Source: Spirogloea muscicola (Eukaryota > Streptophyta > Zygnematophyceae > Spirogloeales > Spirogloeaceae). Taken from it: a stretch of DNA of 64,000 nt. This document shows, piece by piece, positions 19,400 to 31,192 of the stretch. Numbering within the stretch: the first letter of the stretch is position 1; each line of letters opens with the position of its first letter. Under the pieces are notes generated by a model. The model was given only the letters and a program-made list of their open reading frames with translations, was not told where the DNA came from and did not search any database. The stretch covers positions 484,596 through 548,595 of the forward strand of contig WELB01000055.1 in the NCBI GenBank assembly GCA_009602725.1, given 5' to 3'. A program made the translations under genes and the position numbers.

Positions 19400-22300
19400 A
19401 TGGCGCGCTCTGCCGGCGCTCACGCTCCAAAGTCGAAGGTCCTCAATGACAAATATGTGAGCTTGCAGCTGCCATCCCTGTGAGATTGCCATGCTTGCTA
19501 CCAGGAAAGACCTAGCTGCTGTCGGAGGAAGAAACATGCCATTGTTGTTCAGAGTCTACCGCGCTCCGTGACCAGGGCACTCGGCTTCCTCTCAATCCTC
19601 TCTGCCTCTCTGAGCTGAAACCTATGGTGTCAGAGCAATGTTGTTCATTGACGAAACAGACAGGTCGATACTGCGTACCTGAGGCAGCGATAATCTCACA
19701 ACTGCAGCTGCTCGGGGATGAGATCGGGAAGGGTGCGTATGGGAGGGTGTACAAGGGCGTGGATCTGCAGAATGGTGACTTTGTGGCTATCAAGCAGGTC
19801 TCGCTTGAAAACATTCCGTCTGAAGATCTCGCCAGCATCATGGTGTGTCCTCTCCCTTTGTCCAGGCACTCAAGGTCCATCGTGTTTGTAAGCCGAGCAC
19901 CTGCAGCCCTCTGCCTGCTGATATATGTTGGCATTGGACCTTTGTTCCGAATGTGGCTATCCTTTCCTAGTGCTTGCTAGTGCAATCAGACGGATTCAGT
20001 CATTCCTGCACATTTGGAAAGTCTAGATTTCATGAATCTCCTACAAAGCACAGCCTTGCAACAGATGTGGTCAGCACATATCAAGTTGCTGAGACCTGTC
20101 TCAGCGTCCTGACTACGGGACGCATAGACTCATCTATCTTTCAATGCCATCATGAACCATCTGATCTGACTGAAGTAGCCCTCTGTGTTGTGGGTGGCTG
20201 CCGGGTTGCTGCTGTGCAGCAAGAGATTGACCTTTTGAAGGTATGTGCATCAGGCCTGCAACCTAACTCGCCGGACTCCATTCTGCCTATGCTCCAGAAA
20301 TCTTACATTGACCTGTCCGAGCCACTGAACCTGGGTTGCTATTGCACCCTCAAGCATTTTGAGGGATGGTGTCTCTTTATCTCTGCCCTTGTACCATACA
20401 TTAACTGCTGTTCTGGCTTCACAGAATCTCAATCACAGGAACATTGTCAAATACCTTGGTTCTTTCAAGACCAAGTCACACTTGTACATCATACTAGAGT
20501 AAGCTAAACCCTCTGATCTCCCATCTCCTTCTTGTCAGTTGACATGCGTTTCGGAAGTGTAGTTGGCTTGCTTGTACTGCAGATTTCTGTAAGTTGTCCT
20601 CTCATTTGGTGCAATGCAAATATATTACTATATGGTGCTGGCTCAGCGGTGCTCTGAGCAGACAGTAACCGAGTTACAATATGACACAGCCAGCTGATTG
20701 TGCAAGTCTTGCATGAGCAGGTATGTGGAGAATGGATCTCTTGCAAGTATTATCAAGCCCAGCAAATTTGGAGCCTTTCCAGAGTCTTTGGTGGCCATTT
20801 ACATTGCTCAGGTACGCTGTTTCAAGTGGTTATTTTTATTGCAAGCACGCAGCATCTATTTGCTCTGCTCTCACTGTCAGCTCAATACATGAGGACATCG
20901 AGATTGTCTTTGAAGCTGAGCATCAGCAAGAAGTTTGTAGGATATCCTGGTTATTCAGTGTTCGCTGGTGCTCTGAGGCTGCTTAAGTATCCTAAAAGTT
21001 CATGTGCCGCTTCAATAGAGCAGGAAACAAAGCTTGCTCTTACAACAATGTGCTGAGCCTGATCAAAGTGTCTGTGATGTAATTATATGGTGCAGGTCCT
21101 TGAGGGGCTCGTGTATCTGCATGAGCAAGGAGTCATACACAGAGACATCAAGGGTGCCAACATCCTTACGACTAAGGAGGTATAGGATACTACTGAAGAA
21201 ACTCAAATGCATGGTCTACCATATCAAGTAGCTGGAACGTGTTTGCAAAGCATCGACTAAACCATGATCGAAGCCCTCGTACATTGTGAACTGTGGTCCT
21301 GGTTCAGCACCCCCCTTGAGATGCTTCTTCATGGACAGCCATCTGCTTGCATGCAGGGTTTGGTAAAGCTTGCAGATTTTGGAGTAGCCACGAAGTTGAA
21401 CGAGGTTGATCACAATGCCCAATCAAGCCATCCTGTTGGCACTCCATACTGGATGGCTCCTGAGGTAGTTAATTTATCCATTTTAAGCACACCAGCAGGC
21501 ATACATTACTTGCTTTTGCAGTGTGCTTGGATCACATATTGACTTTGCAGTGCGGCTCATTGAACATCTCACTTCACTGTATGTAGCCTGTGGCTGGTTG
21601 TGATACAAGATTCTGTACATATTTCACCTTAGGGCACTCTGATCATCCAAGCTGATTGATGTCCTTTTTCCACAATTCCATGAGATGCAGGTGATTGAGA
21701 TGTCAGGTGTGTCAGCAGCATCTGACATCTGGAGTGTGGGCTGCACAGTAATTGAGCTTCTGACCTGTGCGCCACCTTATTATGACCTCCACCATATGCC
21801 AGCCCTCTTTCGCATAGTACAGGTGTGCCTGCAGTCAGTGTAGAATTCACATTGACCCTAGGGCTTTTGGTTCCTTGGATATGCATCAGTAAGGATCTCA
21901 CAATGTGCTTAACAGCAAGTAGTGCAGGCTCATGCATCCTCTCCTCTATTTGTGATCAGCCGCCCTTTGTTATTGGTAGTCATGAATATCATTGTGGGAC
22001 CTGCGTATATGAATATCTTTTCAAGATTCACCTAGGGCCATGCTGGGCACTAAGTGCAACTTCTCGTAGTTGCAGGATGACAAGCCTCCACTCCCAGATC
22101 ATCTTTCTGCTTCACTTCGGGAGTTTCTTGAGCTGTGCTTTCAGAAGGTAGATCTTCTGCTTCTTTCTTGTCATTGCTACGTTTGTGCCCTCATAGCTCA
22201 CCAAGTTTGATCAACATCATGTATGTCTGGTGCTTGGCCATGACAAGGATTGCAGACAAGGTGGACCACAGTGCTTTCTGGGCACACGCCTTTGTACTGA

Positions 22301-25300
22301 CTGTCTGCTTAGCACTTATTGTGCACTGAAGCCTGATGCATCTGTGTGGCCTGCTGCTAACAGTCAACTTTAGCGCATTCCTCATCGCATTGAGCAGAAG
22401 ACCATGTTGCTTGGTTCTCAGGATGCATCTCTGAGGCCTGATGCTAAGGAACTTCTCAAGCACCAGTGGTTTACCAGCTCCAGAAAGGCCCTTCAAAGGT
22501 CCTTGAAAAAAACAGGCGGCCGGATCAGGTACCTCTGGTCATTAGAGTCTTCCACGGTGAAATGTCCCGAACGATATACATGCCCTCGCTGTAGCTTAGA
22601 TCAGGTGCATCTAGCATATACCTTGCATTATTATCACAGGGGTGACCTGAGTGAGGACCTGAGTGGATGACTGTGACCCGGATTGTTTGGTGCAGCAATA
22701 TACCTGAGGATGTGTCACTTGTCCTGGAGAGAACAATTGAGGGTGGAGAGTTCATGGATATCCTCCTCTCCCAAGAGCCAAGCGTGGGTGGTGCTGTTTC
22801 TGTACATGACCCATTTGACACCGACTCGGTATGTCTTACAGAGGCAATAGTTCCAAGATATGATTATTCGTGATGTGCATGTGTCTTGCCCTCGACCAAG
22901 CTTGTGTGGCTTATTTAAAAGGCAGCCTCATAAATTGACCGACTTCATGGATTCAGTGTTGGTTGAGCCCTTACTTGAGCCTGATTGGATCATGCTGAAG
23001 GAGGACGAGTACACCGCAGATGGCAAGCCCGGTAGCCGCAGCAACAGCCTTCGGCTACCTCGGCAGCAGAATCACTTATCTACTCAGCAGGTCCTTGTCA
23101 AAGATCCAAAGGATGCATCTACTTCCAAGACACAGCCTGCTTTAGCATCCATCGAAGGCCCAGTTCGGAAGAGCAGATCGCTCAATGGAGTCGGCACACT
23201 TGAGGGGGAGACTGTGCTCTTGCTCAGTTCGTTTGACACAGCTGGAGATGTTGAAGATCCTGACTCCCTCCCTCCTATTCCTCCCCTCACTCCTCCTAAG
23301 CTTCCTCCTCGACACGCTCCACGACCTTCTGCTAAGGTGAAAGATATAACAGTGACAGTGCTTCGGACGCCCCCACCTCGAAAGAGAGAGGTCTCCTCGC
23401 GGACTTCCTTTGGACTTGAGAGTCTTGAGAGGGAGGACCCGGTAGGTCAATGATCACACAAAACCATCCATTGAGTGTGATACATGTATTGCTGATTGTT
23501 GCCAGTCATGAGGGATTTTCTGGCCAGCTTGCCCAGCAAAGGCAGATACATGTCATGCACTGAGTCACTTACTCATGACTCACTAGCTTGGCCACCCTGC
23601 CATTACTTCACTACGTGCTGACTGCAACATTCTCTGATTGTAGGTAGAGAACTTGGAGAGCCCAGCCTGGGGGGGAAGGGATCCATGGGAAGATGTGGGC
23701 ATGGTATCACGAGCTCCTAGCGATGACTACGGAGCACTCACAACCAATGGCCCCCGAGCTTTGGATGGGGCTGCTGTTGAGGCTGCACAAGCAGCAGATA
23801 AATCTCATGTAAGACGTCAGCTTGCAGAGCAGCTCCAGACAGCTGTTGTGGACGGTGAATCATCGAAGCCGGCTGCTACTGATGATGAATTTGATGTATG
23901 GAACCTCCTCTCCACCCAATCATACAGCAAATGACACGCCTCCTTGTGATCCTGGTAGGCTCAAGCTTGCTTGAGCAGTGAATATCTACCCGTGGGCATG
24001 GGCATGTTCCTTGTGCTCCTTCCTACTGCAGATCTGTGCATGCCAATTGAGCAAAATCTGCACATTGCTTGACGAGAGTTGTGGATAGTGGACCTAGAAC
24101 ATTGCTATTAGCAAGTACTGTCTAGGCACCCAGCTGGCACCCCAAAGTGCAAGAGACTTGCTTACGGAGCTTCACTCCACGGTCAGCATCTCAAGAAGTG
24201 TGCTGTTTGCAGGAGCTTGAGCAGCAGGCGCTGGATGGCCACAAATTTGCCAAGCAGGTAAAAGAAAGCAGTCAGTGCAGCCTCGTTCTGATGGTCTAAA
24301 CATACTAACCTCTGTTCGAATTGTGGTAGAAAGGGCTTGAGTATGCCTGATTGCCTCTGTATGGCAATGCTTTTAGACTTGCCTCTATTATGCAGTTTGT
24401 TGCTTCATTCAACACATTATCTGGTCATAGCAATTTTGATTGTATCTAGCTATGCTCTTCATTGTGCTGCAGGCTATGGAGATGACACGACTGCTCGCTC
24501 TCCTCAAGCCAGAGGCGTCCGAGGAGACTGTAGTGAGTGCAGGACATCGCTTGGCTGCATTGCTTGACGAGTGCCCAGCACTTGAGCAAGAGCTTGTGCA
24601 GCGCTACACCATATCGCCTATTGTCGACCTCCTCTATTCACGGAATCCCTGGGTGAGTATCTAGTCTGGAGGCTGTTCACACCTGCGACTTCAGTCCTTG
24701 CATATTTGAGAAGGTCTGATGTGACAGTGGTTTCTGCTTCTTATTATTGGTGAATAGAGGGATCGTGTGACTTCCTCATCATTGGCTCCTATTTGGCAGG
24801 TGTTGGTAGCCTCGCTCAAGGTGGTGAATCGACTGAGCAAGAACAGCAGTGATCTGCAGGAGATGCTCTGTCTTATGGGCTTGGTATTCACCTGACCTGA
24901 ATCTTGTTAATTATGGTGACTGACATGATAATTTAGACAATCGCTAGGGACATCGAAAATGGAGTGAATAATGCTCAGCTCATTCTCTTAGTAGCGGATT
25001 GCTACTGCATGATTCACTTGTAGGCCTCACCAGTCTTTCTCTGTGGATCCGAAGGTCCCCACCGTGATGCAACTGAGTGGACCAGCCCAACCTAAGGATG
25101 TTCGCCTTCAGGCTGCAAAATTCATTGACCAAATGTGTCACAGAAGGTGGCTACTCATAACTTGGTCCTAATTGATCCCATACGTCCAATAGATTGTCAT
25201 GTCTAGTACCCTACCGCACCACATGAGACTATGCACGGGGCTGCCTTATGTGTCCATCGGCATCCTCTTGATGCAATGCTTGACTAGCATATAAGTCTAG

Positions 25301-28300
25301 TCAAACTTAGTCACATTCTGCAATTTCGGGCGCCTCTTGTCCGCCTATCTTGTTAGCGCGCAAGATGACAGTGTTGAGTGCGACACATATAATGCACGCA
25401 GCACTTTTTGTTGGTAGAATACTCATGCTGATGAACATAGTCATCTTTCCTTGACCTGATAGATTGTAGTCCAAATCTGGAATGTGTGTTCCAGCAACAA
25501 ATCCTTGCAGATGCTTATGGCATGTAAAGGCTGTGCTGTCCTTGTGAGCTTGCTTGAGCCGGAGTACAACATATACTGGTACACTTGCACAAGCATCTGC
25601 TCAATTGGAATGTATCATTAAATGGCTGCTATGTGGCTGAATATTATTGTTGTAGTGGATCTTAGATTGCATGTACAGATGTGCTAAATGAGCGTTTTGC
25701 ATTCTGCATTCTACACTCTGTCGTGCGAGGGTTTTACATGCGTCTTTGTCTGCGCTTCACTGCAACATATTGCTGCTCTGATGCTGATCACGCAGGGAAC
25801 TGGTGCACACTGGTCTAGATGGTATATGCACCGTCTTTGGGTACCTGCAGACCAAAGGCGAAAAAGCAAAGAGTAGCTTTCGCCGCCTGTTTGCTAAATG
25901 CGGAGCTCTCGAGCACTTGGTCAAATCTCTTCACAGGTGACATGCAACAATAGCAGGGACGCCATCCATGTGCACAAGCCTTTGACTTTATTGTCTAATG
26001 GAAAGCCTTTGACTTTATTGTCTAATGTGAAGCCAAGCACCGACCTCGGTGATGCCATTGATAAGCTGTCGTTTAGAAGCATCATACAGGTAGGAGGATG
26101 TACCTGTTGCAGCGACTGCTGGGCATGTAAATGTAGTTGCAGGTACCTAGGCAACCGGGATGCTCTTGATGTATTATAATGGCACTAAGTCCGAGAGACA
26201 GTAAGCCTAATCTTGTTTCTCCCCATCTGCAGCCTCCAGGCTGCTGGCAGATATGAGTCCACTGATGGTGTTGCAGCAGGCCCACCATCAGCTGTCCCCG
26301 CCGCAAAGTCGACGCCGATTCGCAGATACTGGCCTGCTCGCCGTGCTTCCACTGGGGAGCTGCATCCAGCCTCGTTGAGTCAAGGTCTGCAGGCCCTTAT
26401 GCTTCTGGCATTGCATGTGTTATGAATGAGTGTGGTCATGCTACTTTAAGGAGTATGCCCACATCTGAGGTTCAGGGCCTTCACTGGCTTCATAATGCAG
26501 AAGGGGAAAGGGAAGTGCACATTGTGCCCCCTTCCAGGGCTGGATGGGGGCAAAGCTGGGCTGCTCCCACCAGCGGTCAGCAATCCTCACAGCCATTACA
26601 CCAACCATTTGGGCCAGCACAAGTGACACAGGGACCGTCAGCGTTGACGTCTGGCGCCATGGATTTTGCAACCCCCACATCCAACGTCAATGGTTCTGCT
26701 CACATGGATGCTGCTCTGACAAGACTGAAGCCCGGCGGTGCAGTGGAGAATGCAAACGCTGCTGTAAGTGCTGACATAGCAAGGCGCTATGAGGGTAAAG
26801 CGGCAGATCTATTGCTTGAGTTTGCTCAAGGAGATGAATTGGTCAAGGGACACATATGCGAGCCTGACCTGCTGCTGAGGCTCTTCCAGCTCATCCCAAG
26901 ATTGCAGTCATATGTGCTACTCAAGGTGTGCCACAGTTTGTGCTATGTCAGCATTAGCCTTGGATTCTCTTGGTCATGTATCTGTTGAGAATCTTCTTGT
27001 TGTTGCAGATGCTGCTAAACAATCAGGGCAGCCTTGCACTCCTGTGAAGTCTATGTTGGCCATCTTGGGTTTAGGACGCATTGAATCTGTGCTGGTGATT
27101 GTGTATAAGTGTTTGGCAAATCCCTCATGTGATCCAACCTTTTGCAGGTCCTGACTACAATCCAGCTGCTGACAATGGATCCGAATACTTTGGAGCCTCT
27201 CCAACGAGCAGATGCTATAAGGCACCTTGTTCCAGTCTTGCAGTATCGCACTGGCGACTTGGTCTCTGACATCCACAGTCAAGTGTGGGGCCACCCTTCT
27301 AGTCCAGTCCAGCACTGATACCAGGCTCACTTGTGTTGCTGACTTTTGGTCTGTCAAGGAGGGCATTGTATGTGCTGCGTCATACGGTGCCACCTTGGCT
27401 GCACTGACATTGTTGTCTTTGATTGGTCAAGGTGTTGGGCGCCTTGTACAACCTCTGCAAAATCAACAAGCGCAGGCAGGAGCAAGCCGCTGAAGCCGGC
27501 ATCATTCCACAGCTTTTGCATTCCCCTCTCCAGGGCCTCGCCTTGCCCCTTCTATGCGACATGGCTCACGCGTCTACGCTCACGCGCGAGCAGCTCCGCG
27601 TGCATGGCGCCCTTGAACTTTATGTGAAGCTCCTCCAGGATGACTACTGGGCAGTAACGGCCTTGGACAGCCTGGTGGCTTGTCTGGCCAATGACAACGA
27701 GCAACGCAGGGTGGAGACGGCACTGCTGAAGAGGGAGGCGCTGCTTGCACTGGTTGCCTTCTTCCACCATTGTAACCCGGCGCACCCTTCCTACCCACAC
27801 ATTCTGGAGCCCTACTTGAAGTTGATCACGTATGTCTTTCGCGAGCTCTCGCTTGTCAATCTGTACAACGTCCTCAGATTAGTCACAAGTCAACAACCAT
27901 AATGAACAGAAATGTATGTTGGCGTGGTGAATACATACTTTCTCTTTTGAATTCTGCAGATGTGTATCCAGCTGGCAGCATCTAGGGCATGGCAACCAAT
28001 TTGCAATTTGGTGGTTGCTGTGCAGCAAATCGGTGCGGCTGAACACCGCCTTGGCCCTTGCCGGGCTCACTCCCCTCCTCGTGCAGCGCCTAGACCACCG
28101 GGATGCCATTGCCCGCCTTACCATTCTCAAAATGATCAAGGTTGATTCCTTTGCCCCCTTGAAAGCCCTTCTTCATATCTGAAATGCAAGGCTTGCAAAG
28201 TGTGTGTTTGTTCTGAGGACGGTCATCTGCTAGGCGCAGGTCATAGCAGTGCACTGGCACAATCGCAAAGCGATGATCCAGCCAATGAATGACGACTTTG

Positions 28301-28579
28301 TGAGGAGAGTATCACATGAGAATGTCAAAATAGACAGAAGCAACCTTCAGGGTGATCATACACATGTTTTCCTATGCTGATGCATGTTCCCCTTCTTTGC
28401 AGGCCATATATGAACACCACCGGAGGCCGAAGCAGCTCATTGTGGAGCATGACTTGCCAAGCAAGTTGCAGAGATTAATGGAGGAGCGGAGGGATGGAGA
28501 GAGGTCAGGAGGCCAAGTGCTTGTCAAGCAGATGGCTTCCTCACTTCTCAAAGGACTGCACATCAACACGGTTTTGTAG
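19400..28579 (+). CDS. MAP3KE1: MAP3K-epsilon protein kinase (kinase domain plus armadillo-like repeats), more than 20 exons
   Basis: Orthologue of plant MAP3K-epsilon (related to fission yeast Cdc7 and Aspergillus SepH, which act in cytokinesis signalling). Exons placed by splice site, phase and family match: 19400-19456, 19708-19842, 20220-20240, 20425-20498, 20721-20811, 21096-21179, 21357-21464, 21691-21822, 22076-22147, 22422-22528, 22696-22828, 22926-23441, 23644-23895, 24213-24257, 24473-24652, 24800-24883, 25055-25146, 25495-25578, 25796-25936, about 26465-26925, 27148-27282, 27432-27829, 28026-28140, 28403-28579. Kinase motifs: [11 protein letters not shown] (P-loop), VAIKQV (Lys), HRDIKGAN (catalytic loop), [12 protein letters not shown] (activation segment). 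A variable Pro/Ser linker is followed by helical repeats ending [24 protein letters not shown]. The 25.94-26.47 kb linker exons are unresolved. All catalytic residues are present and it looks intact. A serine/threonine kinase acting on MAP2Ks is expected. Confidence 0.95.
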
Positions 28580-29719
28580 CAGGTTTAGCAGGTTGATCTC
28601 GATGAAGGACGCGAGCTCTGAGATTGACCTCTTGTTTTCTCTTCCTTAGCTGCCACCGAGATGTAGGCAAAGATGCGATTGGTCAGAACTAAGTCTTTCA
28701 AATTAGCGCTCAGCACTGCTCAGCCGTGCCATGTTGCATACTCGTCAGGCAGCTTGTGTGTAGTAGGGCAGACGTGGGTGACCGGGTTGGACGAGGTGCA
28801 GTTGTATAATGTTCCCCTTGCGTTAGCAGGTCATCAAGGCCTAGAATCAGGTCGAAGGAGCTTCTCCACACAACTCATAGGAGGCCTTGTGACACCCTGG
28901 GAGGGGCTTTGTAAAAGGTTGCCCAAGCCATCTTTCATTCATTCATTCATTTATTCAATCATTCATTCATTCATTTACATGTGCTTGGCCCTCTGAAAGG
29001 GTACTTGTGGTGGCCCTCTGAAAGTGTGCTTCTGGCGACATCAATTGTCTTCTGCACAGTCATATTAGCTGTGAAACACCTAGGCTGATGCTCGAGCTGC
29101 AATGATACACCACTTGAGCTTATGGGTTCCAGCATACTGCAGGCTATGACAGTTGCCAGATTACCTACACAGGCAGTCCTTTGGCAGCCGGATCATCCAC
29201 AGGCTCCTTGTACTGTCATGTGACCTAATATATTCCACTACTACAAATACTCAGTACAGGGTCTCCTACTTCGACATCATTTGAGCCACTTGCCAGCCAG
29301 AGAGCTTTTCATGATGCTGAGTGCCACTATCACGAAGTTTTCTGCTGGTCACCGCTTGCATGAAGCTTTACACCTTGAGAAGAGAGGTAGGCAACTTTGC
29401 CAATAGAGTCGGAGCTGGAGCTGGTCCCCACTTGTAAGGGCCAGCCTGACCTGCAGCCTAAACTCAGTGTCCGCCACCTGCAATCAGGCCATCAGCAGGC
29501 CTTGTGCGTGACGTAGCAAGCAGCCAGCCACTGAGCGACCATGAGCCTCATATACCACGAGTACTGCTCCTGCTCAGAAGTATGAGTGAGTTGCCTCTTT
29601 ACAGAAGTTCATGGACGATATACATGTCAAAAAGATGAAAGCCTGGTTCGTGATGCAGATGGCAGCCAGCCACTGAGCAACCATGAGCCTCATGTGCTAT
29701 GTTGCTGCTCCTTCAGAAG
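28580..29719. other. 3' flank of the kinase gene; CATT microsatellite; no gene
   Basis: No supported ORF. A possible algal polyadenylation signal TGTAA lies at about 28910-28914. An imperfect (CATT)n/(CATTT) microsatellite occupies about 28935-28977. A segment near 29500-29600 and 29636-29719 contains the word cagccagccactgagc (cat-gagcctcat context), which recurs at 31.04 kb. Confidence 0.5.
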
Positions 29720-30889
29720 GTGCTATGTTGCTGCTCCTCTTTGCCCCCCCCCCGCCCGACCGTTGGCGCGCCCGCGCTTGCCCCCCGCGCCGCCGCCGCC
29801 GCCGCCGCGGCGGCGGCGGCGGTCCTTTCGCCCCCCGCTGCCGCCGGCTGGCGAGCTGGCGCCGACGAGCTCATGGCCGCGCCAGGCCCCGGGGCTTCTT
29901 CGGGCGCCACGCTCAAGGCCGCGCCAGACCCTGCCCCCGCCCCTCTGGTTGCCTCGCCGCTGCCGAGTTCCCCCGGTCACCCTCGGCTGGGCAGCAGTTC
30001 CCCGTGCCTGCGCCAGCGACAGCTGCTCCTCCCGACGCTTCAAGCCCCGCGGCGGCGGCCTCGGGCGCCCCGGCCTCCTCTACCCCGGCGGGAGCCGAGC
30101 TCGTCCTCCCCTACCAAGCGCCTCCTGTCTTCACGGGCAGCGACGGCCTGAGTACGAGCGAGGTTCTGTCCCTTCGGCCATCCAACTCTTGGCGGCCGCG
30201 GCACCACCGGCCCTCCCTCCCCCTCCCGCCATCCCCCCTGCCATTGCTGCTTCCTCAACCTCCTCTTGCAGCCCCACAAGCGGTATAGGTCGAGTCGTCA
30301 TGGCCCCCGTCAGCACGGCTCCCCCCGCTCTGTGGCACCTCCAACCCTCCCTCGCCCCTCCCGCCATCCCTCCTGCCATTGCTGCTTCCTCAACCTCCTC
30401 TAGCAGCCCCACAAGCGGTATAGGTCGAGTCGTCATGGCCCCCGTCAGCACGGCTCCCCCCGCTCTGTGGCACCTCCAACCCTCCCTCGCCCCTCCCGCC
30501 ATCCCTCCTGCCATTGCTGCTTCCTCAACCTCCTCTAGCAGCCCCACAAGCGGTATAGGTCGAGTCGTCATGGCCCCCGTCAGCACGGCTCTCCCCGCTG
30601 TGTGGCACCTCCAACCCTCCTTTCCCCCACCCGCCCTCCCTCCTGCCATTGCTGCTTCCTCAACCTCCTCTAGCAGCTCCACAAGCGGTACCGGTCGAGT
30701 CGACATGGCCCCCGTCAGCACGGCTCCCCCCGCTCTGTGGCACCTCCGGCCCTCCTAGTATAGGGCGTCTTTTCATGTAGCCACATTCTCTGCGCTGCAT
30801 TCTTTGCACTTTCTGCATTTTCTGCCTGAACAATGTAATGGCTTGAATTGGCCTCGCTTTAATTTCATGCGCACCGCGCGCCTTCTCTC
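29720..30889 (+). mobile_element. 1.17-kb non-autonomous insertion with an internal 4 x 135-bp repeat
   Basis: The insertion is flanked by the direct repeat tcagaagg (29712-29719 and 30890-30897). The diverged sister repeat at 31015-31150 carries the same flanks without the insertion (ctccttcagaaggatgagca at 31087-31106). A C-run and GC-rich Pro/Ala coding-like region begins the insert, followed by the 135-bp repeats. The 3' end (tagtatagggcgtcttttca, ttgaattggcctcg, ending caccgcgcgccttctctct) reappears at 43.61-43.80 kb as a 5'-truncated copy. No terminal inverted repeats are seen. 5' truncation with a constant 3' end suggests copying by a LINE. A frame of 390 codons (29586-30758) spans it; I do not recognise the protein and it may be non-functional. 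Confidence 0.75.
30217..30758 (+). repeat. Tandem repeat, 4 units of 135 bp (45 codons)
   Basis: The word ccattgctgcttcctcaacc occurs at 30241, 30376, 30511 and 30646, spacing exactly 135 each time. The unit is a multiple of three, so both strands stay open. Plus-strand units read PPAIPPAIAASSTSS..., GIGRVVMAPVSTAPPALWHL. The last unit is the most diverged. Confidence 0.95.
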
Positions 30890-30890
30890 T

Positions 30891-31192
30891 CAGAAGGTTG
30901 AGTACATTGCCTCAAGACAGAAGAAGATGCTGCAAGCTTGCAGTGCTCGAAGCTTCGAAGTCCAGACATCCTTAGTGCCATGTCCGTAATGAGCGATACA
31001 AATGTCAAGATTGATGGAGGCCTGGTGCGTGATGTAGATGGCAGCCAGCCACTGAGCAACCATGAGCTTCATATGCGATTAGTCTGCTCCTTCAGAAGGA
31101 TGAGCACATTCCCTCAAGACAGGAGAAGATGTTGCAAGCTTGCAGTGCACGAATCATCACGTCCAGACATCCTCAGTGCCATGTCCGTATAC
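30891..31192 (+). repeat. Diverged direct duplication, about 202-bp period
   Basis: The segment from cagaagg at 30891 (agacagaagaagatgctgca, agtccagacatccttagtgc) repeats from 31093 with scattered substitutions. The same family of sequence flanks the left side of the 1.17-kb insertion (29636-29719), giving about three related units in the locus. Confidence 0.8.

Noticed and set aside
30131-30721. 196-codon minus-strand frame in the 135-bp repeats
   Set aside because: An automatic consequence of a repeat length divisible by three without stops.
29586-30758. 390-codon proline-rich frame as an ordinary host gene
   Set aside because: It starts outside and runs into an insertion flanked by target duplications, is built largely of tandem 135-bp repeats and is open on the opposite strand too. 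It is more likely part of a mobile element.
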